Notes under the pieces: model-generated
Databases searched by the model: none
Told to the model about the DNA's origin: nothing
Seen by the model: the letters and a program-made list of their open reading frames with translations, nothing else
Made by a program: the position numbers and the translations under genes
NCBI RefSeq assembly: GCF_014621695.1
Contig: NZ_CP061281.1
Coordinates: 1,116,001-1,180,000 of the forward strand
Direction: 5' to 3'
Length of the DNA: 64,000 nucleotides
Source of the DNA: Streptomyces xanthii
GTDB taxonomy: Bacteria; Actinomycetota; Actinomycetes; Streptomycetales; Streptomycetaceae
Shown here: positions 52,030 to 59,707 of the stretch, one piece after another
How the letters are laid out: every line of letters begins with the position of its first letter
Position numbering within the stretch: the stretch's first letter is position 1

Positions 52030-53619
52030 TCAGGCGCGGGCGTCCTCGCGGATCAGTTCCACCGCGCGCTCCGCGAGGGCGACCGTCGGGGCGTGGGTGT
52101 GGCCGCGCGTGATGCGCGGCATGACGGAGGCGTCGACGACCCGCAGTGCCTCCACCCCGCGCACCCGCAGCCGCGGATCGGTCACCGCGTCCGGGTCGGC
52201 GCCCATCCGGCAGGTGCCGACCGGGTGGTAGAGCGTCTCGGCGCCGGCCCGGATCGCGGCGGCGAGCGCCGCGTCGTCCACGACGCCCGGGTAGCCGCCC
52301 ATGGGGGCCGAGCGCAGCGGGCGCAGGGCGGGGTCGTCGAACAGTTCCTCGGCGCGCCGGACCCCGGCGATCAGGGTGCGCAGGTCCTCCTCGTCGGTGA
52401 GGTAGCCGGGGTCGATGCGGGGCGCGGCCCCGGAGCCCGCGCCGGTCGGGGTGATGCGGCCGGAGCTGCGCGGCTGGAGCAGGACGACGCCGACGGTGAG
52501 GCCGTGCTCGGTCGGCGGGGTGAGCCCGTGCCCGATGAACGGCACCGGTGCGTAGATCAACTCGATGTCGGGCGCGGCGAGTTCGGGCCGGGTCGCGACG
52601 AACGCGACGGCCTCGCCGACGTTCGAGGTGAGCGGGCCGCGGCCGCGCAGCAGGAAGCGGGCGATGTTCGCGGGGGTGTCGGCGCCGGTCAGTGAGACGG
52701 GGTGCGGGGTGCGGACGGTCACCGCGTAGGAGAGGTGGTCCTGGAGGTGGCGGCCGACGTCCGGGGACGCGACCCGGGTCTCGATGCCGGCGGCGGCGAG
52801 GTCCTCGGGGTCGCCGATGCCGGCCTGCTGGAGCAGGTGCGGGGATCCGATGGCGCCGGCCGCGAGGATCACCTCGCGGCCGGCGCGCAGGACACCGGGG
52901 ACGCCCTCGGCGGCGACCCCGGCGGCTCGGGTGCCGTCGAAGTCGATGCGGGTGACCCGGGCGTCGGTGAGGATGTCGAGGTTGGGGCGGCGCGCGGCGG
53001 GCTTCAGGTAGCCGTCGGCCGCGCTCCAGCGGCGGCCCTTGTACTGGTTGAGCGGGGTGAGGGCGAACCCGGAGTGGTCGGGCTCGTTCAACTCCCCCAG
53101 TTCCTTGAGCCCTTGGGCGCGGCAGGCGTCGAGGAAGGCCGCGGTGGTCGGGTTCGGGTCGCGCGGCGGGGAGATGTGCAGGGGGCCGAGCCGTCCGTGC
53201 GCGGAGTCCTCGCCCGGGGCGCCGTGCCAGCGTTCGGCGCGCCGGAAGTAGGGGACGAGCCGGTCGTGCCCCCACTCCTCCCCCGCGGCCTCGCCCCAGG
53301 CGTCGTAGTCGTCGCGGTGTCCGCGCACCCACATCATGGCGTTGATGGACGACGAGCCGCCGAGTGTGTGGCCGCGCGGCCAGAACAGCTCCCGTTCGTC
53401 GAGGCCGGGCTGTTCGCAGGTCGCGTAGTCCCAGTCGTACGCCGTCTTGAAGAGTTTGGGGAACGCGGCCGGGATCCTGATCTCGCTCTTGCGGTCGCGC
53501 GGCCCGGACTCGACGAGGGCCACGCGGACGCCCGGGTCCTCCGAGAGCCGCCCGGCGAGCACGCAGCCCGCGGATCCGGCCCCGACGATGACGTAGTCGT
53601 ACGTACGGTCCTTGCTCAA
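52030..53619 (-). CDS. GMC family oxidoreductase (choline dehydrogenase-like)
   Basis: FAD enzyme of 529 residues. VGAGSAGCVLAGRLSED is the dinucleotide-binding site, RGHTLGGSSSINAMMWVRG the first GMC signature and AAGAIGSPHLLQQAGIG the second. The catalytic His region is YHPVGTCRMG and TRGHTHAPTVALAE. It oxidises an alcohol, with choline or aliphatic alcohols as the usual candidates. TTG start at 53619 with GGGAG six bases upstream, giving LSKDRTYDYVIVG. No betaine-aldehyde dehydrogenase is adjacent, so the choline role is uncertain. Confidence 0.9.
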   Translation of the reverse strand: MSKDRTYDYVIVGAGSAGCVLAGRLSEDPGVRVALVESGPRDRKSEIRIPAAFPKLFKTAYDWDYATCEQPGLDERELFWPRGHTLGGSSSINAMMWVRGHRDDYDAWGEAAGEEWGHDRLVPYFRRAERWHGAPGEDSAHGRLGPLHISPPRDPNPTTAAFLDACRAQGLKELGELNEPDHSGFALTPLNQYKGRRWSAADGYLKPAARRPNLDILTDARVTRIDFDGTRAAGVAAEGVPGVLRAGREVILAAGAIGSPHLLQQAGIGDPEDLAAAGIETRVASPDVGRHLQDHLSYAVTVRTPHPVSLTGADTPANIARFLLRGRGPLTSNVGEAVAFVATRPELAAPDIELIYAPVPFIGHGLTPPTEHGLTVGVVLLQPRSSGRITPTGAGSGAAPRIDPGYLTDEEDLRTLIAGVRRAEELFDDPALRPLRSAPMGGYPGVVDDAALAAAIRAGAETLYHPVGTCRMGADPDAVTDPRLRVRGVEALRVVDASVMPRITRGHTHAPTVALAERAVELIREDARA

Positions 53620-53736
53620 CTCGGCTCCCTCGACGGCTGGTCGGCGCGTTCTGGTCCACCGCTGGTCTACACCCGGGCGGGGGCGGGCGTACATATGCGG
53701 TTGTCCCGGCGCCGGGCCGGAGCGCATGATCGCGCC

Positions 53737-54630
53737 ATGCAGGAGATCACGCCCCGGACGCCGGACCACGCCCTGCGTCCCTACGCGCGGATACCGTCCC
53801 GCGTGCGCACGCGGCTGGTGCGGGCCTCGACGGTGGACGCGGCCGGGCACGCGCACTGGCTGCTCGCGGGCCGGGACGCACGGGCGCCGTACGAGGCGCG
53901 GGTCGTCTCGGTCGCCCCGGACGGCACGTCGCGTGAGACGGCTCTGCGCGGCGTGGGGGCGCGTTTCCCGAAGTTCGACGCGCTGCCCGACGGCGGGTTC
54001 GTGGTGGCGAGCGCCCGGGCCGGCCGCACCGACACGGACCAGGTGCAGGTCTTCGACGCGCTCGGGGAGGTCGTCCGCGCCTTTCACGTGGGGGACGCGA
54101 TCGAGCACCTGCTCGCGGACGAGGCCGGGCATCTGTGGGTCGGGCACTTCGACGAAGGCGTCTACGCAGACGACGAGCTGAGCCATGCCGGGCTGCGACG
54201 GTGGAGCAGCGGCGGAGACCCGCTGTGGTCCTACCTCCCGCCCGACGGCACGACGCACATCGCGGACCTGTACGCGCTGAACGTCGTCGGGACGACGGCC
54301 TGGTCCTGCGCCTACACGGACTTCGCGCTGGTGCACAACCGTCCGGGGCGTCCCTCGGTCGTCCGGAAGAACCCGGTCCGTGCCGCCAGGGCCCTGGCCG
54401 TGCACGGCGACCGCGTCGTCTTCCTCGGCGGCTACGGGGACGACCACGACCGGCTCGTCGACTGCGATCTCGTCGGGCTGGAGGTCCGGCCCGTCACGAC
54501 CGGCCGGCTGACCCGGCCCGGCGGCGCCCCGCTGAAGGGGCGCCGCCGGGTGGTGGCCCGGGGGCCGCGGATCTACGTGCAGGAGGCGCCGTGCGCCGAG
54601 TGGTGGGTGTTCGGCCTCTCGGCGCTGTAG
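53737..54630 (+). CDS. hypothetical protein, beta-propeller-like
   Basis: Protein of 297 residues, conserved in style but not recognised. Repeated strand pairs such as GHAHWLLAGRD, GGFVVASAR, GHLWVGHFDEGVY and DRVVFLGGYGDDHDRL suggest a six-bladed propeller. No signal peptide is present, so it is cytoplasmic. The ATG at 53737 is chosen; its SD sequence is weak, and an earlier ATG at 53695 is possible. It diverges from the GMC oxidoreductase and ends 3 bp before the stop of the permease gene on the other strand. Confidence 0.68.
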   Translation: MQEITPRTPDHALRPYARIPSRVRTRLVRASTVDAAGHAHWLLAGRDARAPYEARVVSVAPDGTSRETALRGVGARFPKFDALPDGGFVVASARAGRTDTDQVQVFDALGEVVRAFHVGDAIEHLLADEAGHLWVGHFDEGVYADDELSHAGLRRWSSGGDPLWSYLPPDGTTHIADLYALNVVGTTAWSCAYTDFALVHNRPGRPSVVRKNPVRAARALAVHGDRVVFLGGYGDDHDRLVDCDLVGLEVRPVTTGRLTRPGGAPLKGRRRVVARGPRIYVQEAPCAEWWVFGLSAL

Positions 54631-54633
54631 GAA

Positions 54634-56073
54634 TCAGGCGGTCGCGGCGCGGATCCCCTTGCGGGCCAGCAGCCAGTAGGCGAGGCCCGCGACGATCATG
54701 CCGACCGGGAGCGCGAGGTCGACACCGTCGAAGACGGAGGCGAGCGGTCCCGTGTAGAGGGTGTTGACGCAGAGCCCGGAGGTGACGGCGCCGAGGAGCA
54801 GCGCGGTGGCGCCGGACCAGTTGACGCCGCCGCGGAACCAGTAGGGGCCGCCGCGGGACTCGTCGCCGAGGGCCGCGCCGTCGTAGCGGTTGCGGCGCAG
54901 GACGATGTCGGTCGCGTAGACGGCCACGCTGGGGCCGAGGAGGACGACGGTCAGCTGGAGGACGTTGCTGACCGTGTCGAGGAAGTTCGAGATCAGCAGG
55001 CCGTACAGGGTGAGGGCGACGGCCGCGGTGCCGTCGAACAGGACGCTGACGGTGCGGCGGATGCGCAGGCCGACGGCCTGGAGGGCGAGGCCCGCGCTGT
55101 ACGCGGTCAGGGCGTTGATCGAGATGGTGCCGAGCACGAGGGCCAGCAGGAAGAGCGGGGTGAACCAGCCGGGAAGGATCTTCGCCAGGCCGCTCTGCGG
55201 GTCGCTCATGTCGACGACGGTCGCGCCGAAGACACCGAGGGAGCAGACGATCATGCTGGGCAGGAAGCCGCCGAGCGCGGTCCACCCGAGGACGGCCTTC
55301 TTCGACGTCGTGCGCGGCAGGTAGCGGGAGAAGTCGGCGCTGGTGGTGTACGAGAGCGGGCCGGAGGCGATGAGGGTGACGCCCGCGAGGGCGACGGCCC
55401 ACAGGTCGACGCCGTGCAGCGGCTCGGCGGGCACGTACGCGTAGTCGGCGTGCCGGAACACGGCGACGGCGACCACGGCGAACGCGGCGCCGAGCACGAG
55501 GGTGATCGGGACGTAGAGCCGCATGATCACGGCGTGACCGTAGACGCTGATGGTCAGCGTGAGCGCCGCGATGACCACCACGACGATCGTCTTGACGGTG
55601 GTGGTCGCCGGGATGCCGGCCTTCTCGACGAGGGCGAAGGCGGCGACCGCGGCGGCGGACAGGTTCAGGGCGAAGTAGCAGACCGAGACGAGCCAGCCGG
55701 TGACCGCGTTGTTCACGCGGTTGCCGATCACGCCGAACAGCGCGCGGGTGATCACCTCGCTGGGGGCGCCCGCGGCGGGGCCCGGCACGGCGAGCAGACC
55801 GGTCAGGACCCAGAAGAGGTTGCCGACGAAGAGGACGGCGAGGGCCTGCCAGAGCGTGAGCCCCATGAGGATCAGTGCGCCGCCCATGACGAGGCTGAGG
55901 TAGTTCACGTTCGTGGCCGCCCAGACGGCGAACAGGTCGCGGGGGCGGCCGCGCCTTTCGGAGTCCGGGATCTGGTCGATACCGTGGGCCTCGATGCGTC
56001 CCGCGGGACGGTCCTGGGGCGGGGTGGTTGGTCGGCCCGTTTCCGGGGACTTCTTGGGGAGCGTCGACGCCAT
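54634..56073 (-). CDS. purine-cytosine permease family (NCS1) transporter
   Basis: Membrane protein of 479 residues with 12 predicted segments. The NCS1 pattern is seen in FAVWAATNVNYLSLVMGG (segment I substrate region), GPLSYTTSADFSRYLPR (segment VI-VIII loop) and VYATDIVLRRNRYDG near the end. It imports nucleobases, hydantoins or vitamins with protons or sodium. ATG at 56073 with GGAGG upstream. It diverges from a TetR gene followed by an amidohydrolase and is likely the importer of that enzyme's substrate. Confidence 0.9.
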   Translation of the reverse strand: MASTLPKKSPETGRPTTPPQDRPAGRIEAHGIDQIPDSERRGRPRDLFAVWAATNVNYLSLVMGGALILMGLTLWQALAVLFVGNLFWVLTGLLAVPGPAAGAPSEVITRALFGVIGNRVNNAVTGWLVSVCYFALNLSAAAVAAFALVEKAGIPATTTVKTIVVVVIAALTLTISVYGHAVIMRLYVPITLVLGAAFAVVAVAVFRHADYAYVPAEPLHGVDLWAVALAGVTLIASGPLSYTTSADFSRYLPRTTSKKAVLGWTALGGFLPSMIVCSLGVFGATVVDMSDPQSGLAKILPGWFTPLFLLALVLGTISINALTAYSAGLALQAVGLRIRRTVSVLFDGTAAVALTLYGLLISNFLDTVSNVLQLTVVLLGPSVAVYATDIVLRRNRYDGAALGDESRGGPYWFRGGVNWSGATALLLGAVTSGLCVNTLYTGPLASVFDGVDLALPVGMIVAGLAYWLLARKGIRAATA

Positions 56074-56120
56074 GGAGGGCCTCCGGTGTCCTGGTGCATG
56101 GCGGCCGCACGACCGCTTGC

Positions 56121-56147
56121 CTATTGGTCGCACACTCAATAGTGTGC
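56121..56147. promoter_or_regulatory. TetR operator in the divergent permease/regulator spacer
   Basis: Two interlocked dyads: GCACACT-CAAT-AGTGTGC (56130-56147, perfect) and CTATTG-N10-CAATAG (56121-56142). They lie just before the TetR start at 56153 and 48 bp before the permease start, so one protein could control both directions. Confidence 0.6.
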
Positions 56148-56152
56148 CCGGC

Positions 56153-56782
56153 ATGCCGTCAAGCGTTGAGCGCAAACGAATCCGAAAATCTCCGACCGAG
56201 CGACGTGCGGAAATCGTTGCGAAGGCCGCTGAGATTGCGCTTTCCGAAGGTCTGGAGAGCATCACGCTGCGCCGCATCGGCGAGGAGCTGGACGTGCGCC
56301 CCGGTCTGGTGAGCCACTACTTCCCCTCGGCGGAGGAGCTGGTCGCGGAGGCGTTCGGGGACGCGGCGAGCGGCGAGCTGGACGCGCTGATCCCTCCGGC
56401 CGCCCCGGACACGGACCCCACGGCGCGGCTCGCCGCGTTCTTCGCCCACACCAGCGGGCCCGCGTGGAACGACATCAGCGCGCTGTGGGTCAACGCCCGG
56501 CACCTCAGCCGCTACCGGCCCGCGCTGAGCTCCCGCGTCGCCGAGCAGGAGGCGGCCTGGCGCGACCGGCTGTCCGGGCTGCTCGCCGACGGGGTGGCGC
56601 ACGGCGCGTTCCGCACCCCCGACCCGGTGGTGACCGCCCAGATGATCCTCGTCGTCCTGGACGGGCTCGGCGCGGACGCGGGGGCCGAGCACGACGTGCT
56701 GCCCCCGGCCGTGCGCCGCATGGCGATCACCCTGGCCGAGCACGAACTGGGCCTCGACAAGGGCGCGCTGGCCCCGTACTGA
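56153..56782 (+). CDS. TetR family transcriptional regulator
   Basis: Protein of 209 residues. The N-terminal helix-turn-helix is seen in RRAEIVAKAAEIALSEGLES and LRRIGEELDVRPGLVSHYF. The C-terminal ligand domain (PAWNDISALWVNARHL, VVTAQMILVVLDGLGADAG) resembles the BetI-like TetR_C group. ATG at 56153; an in-frame GTG at 56144 inside the operator is the alternative. It lies 67 bp before the amidohydrolase gene, in one operon, and should repress the divergent permease until the substrate is present. Confidence 0.9.
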   Translation: MPSSVERKRIRKSPTERRAEIVAKAAEIALSEGLESITLRRIGEELDVRPGLVSHYFPSAEELVAEAFGDAASGELDALIPPAAPDTDPTARLAAFFAHTSGPAWNDISALWVNARHLSRYRPALSSRVAEQEAAWRDRLSGLLADGVAHGAFRTPDPVVTAQMILVVLDGLGADAGAEHDVLPPAVRRMAITLAEHELGLDKGALAPY

Positions 56783-56849
56783 CCCGAATTCCACCCCGCA
56801 CGGCGCCGCAGGGGCGGCGCACCCGACCACGGATCCGGAGCACCGCACC

Positions 56850-58472
56850 ATGCACCCGCAGCTCGTCCTCCTCTCCGCCCGGCTGCTCGACCCGGCCCGC
56901 GGCCACCTTCCGTACAGCGCGCTCGCCGTGCGCACCGACGGCACGATCAGCGCGCTCGGCGACGACCACGCGATCCGCTCGCTCGCCGGTCCCGGCACGA
57001 CCGTGATCGACCTCAAGGGCGCGGTCGTCACCCCGGGCCTGGTCGACGGCCACTTCCACCCGGCTTCGGGCGCCGAACTGACCCGGGGCCTGGACCTGTC
57101 CCGCCGCACGGACCTCGACGCGGTGCGGGCGGCGCTCGACGAGGAGCGGCGGCGGCTCGCGCCCGGCGCCTGGCTGCACGCCTGGGGCCTGGACCCGAAC
57201 GTGTTCGGCGACCGCCCGGTCACGGCCGACATCCTCGCCCCCGTGCTGGACGGCGTGCCCGCGCTCCTCCAGCTCTTCGACGGGCACTCCCTGCTGGCGA
57301 GCGCCGAGGCCCTCGCACGCGCCGGGGTCGACGGCCCCCGCACCTTCGACCAGGCCGCCGAGGTGGTCTGCGACGCGGACGGCCGGCCCACTGGGCTGCT
57401 CCTCGAGGACGCGGCGTGCGAACTGGTGCTGCGGGTCACGCCGCAGCCCAGCCGCGAGGAGAAGCGCGCGAGGCTCGCCGAGGTGCTCCGCGGCATGGCC
57501 GCATCCGGTCTGACCGGCGGACACTCGATGGAATCCGAGCCGGAGGGCACCGCGCTCCTGGCCGAGCTCGACGCGGCCGGTGAACTGCCGCTGCGGCTGC
57601 GGCTCGCGCCGATCTGCCAGCCCGGCGCCGACGCCGGCACGATCCGCTCGATGATCGACGCCCAGGGCACGGGGGGCGGCCTGTGGCGCATCGCGGGCGT
57701 GAAGCTGTTCATGGACGGCACCGTGGACAACGGCACCGCGTGGCTGGAGCACCCCGACTGCCACGGCGAGTCCACGCACGCGTTCTGGCCCGACCCGGCG
57801 GACTACACGCACGTCGTCACCGAACTGCACCGGGCGGGCGTGCCGACGGCGACCCACGCGATCGGCGACGCGGCCGTGCGTCATGTGCTCGACTCGGTCG
57901 CGAAGGCGCGCGCCGAGGCGCCGGGCGGCGTACGGCACCGGGTGGAGCACATCGAGACGGTGCCGGACGACACAGTGAGCCGCTTCGCCGAGCTGGACGT
58001 CGTCGCCTCCATGCAGCCCACGCACTGCTGCGACTTCACGCGCGCCGACCACACCGACAACTGGTCGCGCCGGCTCGGCGAGGAGCGGGCCGGGCGGGCC
58101 TGGCGCTGCCGGGACCTGTGGGACGCCGGGGCGCGCATGGTGCTCGGCTCGGACTGGCCGATCGCCCCGTACCCGCCGCTCGGGGTCCTGGCCGGCGCCC
58201 GCCACCGCCGCCCCACCCACGACCTGACCCAGCCCCCGCACGGCCCCGGCCAGGCGCTGACGGGGGCCGAGGCGCTGCGCGCGATGACGCTGAACGCGGC
58301 GTACGCGGCCGGGGAGGACCGGGTCACGGGCCGGATCGCGCCCGGCTTCCGCGGCGACCTGTCGGTGTTCGCGGCGGATCCGACGGCGGTCGACGCGCTG
58401 GAACTCCCGGACCTCCAGGTGCGGTTGACGGTGGTCGGGGGCCGCGTGACGTTCCGGGCCGCCGATCTGTGA
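56850..58472 (+). CDS. amidohydrolase family protein (YtcJ/Amidohydro_3 type)
   Basis: Metal-dependent hydrolase of 540 residues. VVTPGLVDGHFHP carries the first metal His pair (DGHFHP). HAIGDAAV and RVEHIETV hold further His ligands, and MVLGSDWPIAPYPP the metal Asp (SDWP). LTGAEALRAMTLNAAYAAG and IAPGFRGDLSVFAADP are the usual C-terminal blocks. It probably cleaves an amide or cyclic amide. With the TetR gene and an NCS1 permease it forms a likely catabolic unit for an imported heterocycle. Cytoplasmic, ATG at 56850. Confidence 0.88.
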   Translation: MHPQLVLLSARLLDPARGHLPYSALAVRTDGTISALGDDHAIRSLAGPGTTVIDLKGAVVTPGLVDGHFHPASGAELTRGLDLSRRTDLDAVRAALDEERRRLAPGAWLHAWGLDPNVFGDRPVTADILAPVLDGVPALLQLFDGHSLLASAEALARAGVDGPRTFDQAAEVVCDADGRPTGLLLEDAACELVLRVTPQPSREEKRARLAEVLRGMAASGLTGGHSMESEPEGTALLAELDAAGELPLRLRLAPICQPGADAGTIRSMIDAQGTGGGLWRIAGVKLFMDGTVDNGTAWLEHPDCHGESTHAFWPDPADYTHVVTELHRAGVPTATHAIGDAAVRHVLDSVAKARAEAPGGVRHRVEHIETVPDDTVSRFAELDVVASMQPTHCCDFTRADHTDNWSRRLGEERAGRAWRCRDLWDAGARMVLGSDWPIAPYPPLGVLAGARHRRPTHDLTQPPHGPGQALTGAEALRAMTLNAAYAAGEDRVTGRIAPGFRGDLSVFAADPTAVDALELPDLQVRLTVVGGRVTFRAADL

Positions 58473-58493
58473 CGCCGGGGCGGGGGCCCGCCG

Positions 58494-59525
58494 TCAGTGG
58501 TGCGGCGGGTCGTAGCCCGGGATCGAGCCGTCGGCCTTCCTGACCAGGAACAGTCCGGCCATGCCCATGTCGGAGTGGCTCTGGACGTGGCAGTGGTACA
58601 TCCAGGCGCCCGCGCCGACGCCCTCCCCGGCGATGAACTGGAAGCCGAAGGAGTCGGCCGGGCCGCAGATCTTGTTGTCGAGGACCTGCGTCGGGTCGTC
58701 GGGGCCGGTCAGCGTGCCGGTGCGGTTGTCCGCCCAGCGATGACCGTGCAGGTGGAACGTGTGGTAGTACTCGCCGTGCGTGATCATCACGATCTCGACC
58801 CGGTCGCCCACCGTCGCCTCGAAGGTGGGGGCTTCGTGGGCGGCCTTGTTGTTGATCGTCATGTCGTTGAAGACGATCGCGAAGGTCTTGCCGGGGTCGG
58901 GCAGGACGTCGCCCTTGCGGCGCACGATCACCGGCCCGTACAGGCCCTTGCGGATGCCGCCCGTGCCATGGTCCGTGCCCACGACGTGGTCGTGGTAGTG
59001 CCAGTAACCGGCCGTGCCCGCGCGCCAGGTGCCGTCCTTGCGGCGGCCCGGGGCGTGGGTGCGCCAGGTGTAGGTGCGGGTGCCGCCGGGCTCGACATGG
59101 CTGCGGTTCATGCGCGTGCCGTCGCTGGAGATCTCGTAGTCCATGCCGTGGACGTGCAGGCTCGCGTCGGTGTCCGTGAGGTTCTCGAACTCGATGTGCA
59201 GGGTGTCGCCCTCGTTGAGCTCGATCAGCGGGCCCGGGATCGACGCCTTGCCCTTCTCGAAGCCGTAGCCGAGCTGCCCGTCCGCGAGCTTCTCGGCGTA
59301 CATCTTGATCCGCCGCACCTCGCCGCCCGCGGGCGCGGTGCGCGGCGGGGTGTCGGCGCCGGCCGCCGGTGACGCCGCGGCCGCGAGGGACAACGATGTC
59401 ACCCCGGCCGTGGCGGCCGCCGCGCCGCCGATCAGCATCCGGCGGCTGAGCGCGCGTCTGTCCTCCTCGGTGGCCCGGGGCTCCTGATGAGCCGTGCTGC
59501 GGTTCGGTTCGTCGCGTTCCGTCAC
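58494..59525 (-). CDS. small two-domain laccase (multicopper oxidase)
   Basis: Secreted enzyme of 343 residues with a Tat-type signal ([19 protein letters not shown]). Copper motifs are [22 protein letters not shown] and the C-terminal [12 protein letters not shown] (HCH plus Met-containing type 1 site). The two-cupredoxin layout makes a trimeric laccase, as in SLAC/EpoA (SCO6712 from memory), which oxidises phenols and reduces oxygen to water. The GTG at 59525 has GGGGAG six bases upstream and is preferred over the TTG at 59531. It diverges from a secreted redox operon. Confidence 0.93.
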   Translation of the reverse strand: MTERDEPNRSTAHQEPRATEEDRRALSRRMLIGGAAAATAGVTSLSLAAAASPAAGADTPPRTAPAGGEVRRIKMYAEKLADGQLGYGFEKGKASIPGPLIELNEGDTLHIEFENLTDTDASLHVHGMDYEISSDGTRMNRSHVEPGGTRTYTWRTHAPGRRKDGTWRAGTAGYWHYHDHVVGTDHGTGGIRKGLYGPVIVRRKGDVLPDPGKTFAIVFNDMTINNKAAHEAPTFEATVGDRVEIVMITHGEYYHTFHLHGHRWADNRTGTLTGPDDPTQVLDNKICGPADSFGFQFIAGEGVGAGAWMYHCHVQSHSDMGMAGLFLVRKADGSIPGYDPPHH

Positions 59526-59636
59526 GGACAACTCCCCACCCTCGTACGGGCTTTCACGTCGCGTGGGGCACCGTAGCCACCTGATCTTCGTTTATCCACA
59601 CCCAGGACAAAGTTCGCGCCAGTGCGGTCATAGCTA

Positions 59637-59665
59637 TTGGCGCGCCGCGAAAAGAGGTCTAGCTT
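59637..59665 (+). promoter_or_regulatory. promoter of the ThuA/sugar-dehydrogenase operon
   Basis: TTGGCG (59637-59642), a 17-bp spacer and TAGCTT (59660-59665) form a plausible vegetative promoter about 45 bp before the start codon. ATAGCTAT (59630-59637) is a small dyad overlapping the -35. Confidence 0.45.
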
Positions 59666-59707
59666 TCACGGCGCTGTTGCTGTGTCCGATGGGGAGTGGG
59701 TGAGCAC

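Noticed and set aside
53695..53736. Upstream ATG for the propeller-like hypothetical
   Set aside because: Adds an Arg-rich stretch (MRLSRRRAGAHDRA) without an SD sequence; kept only as an alternative.
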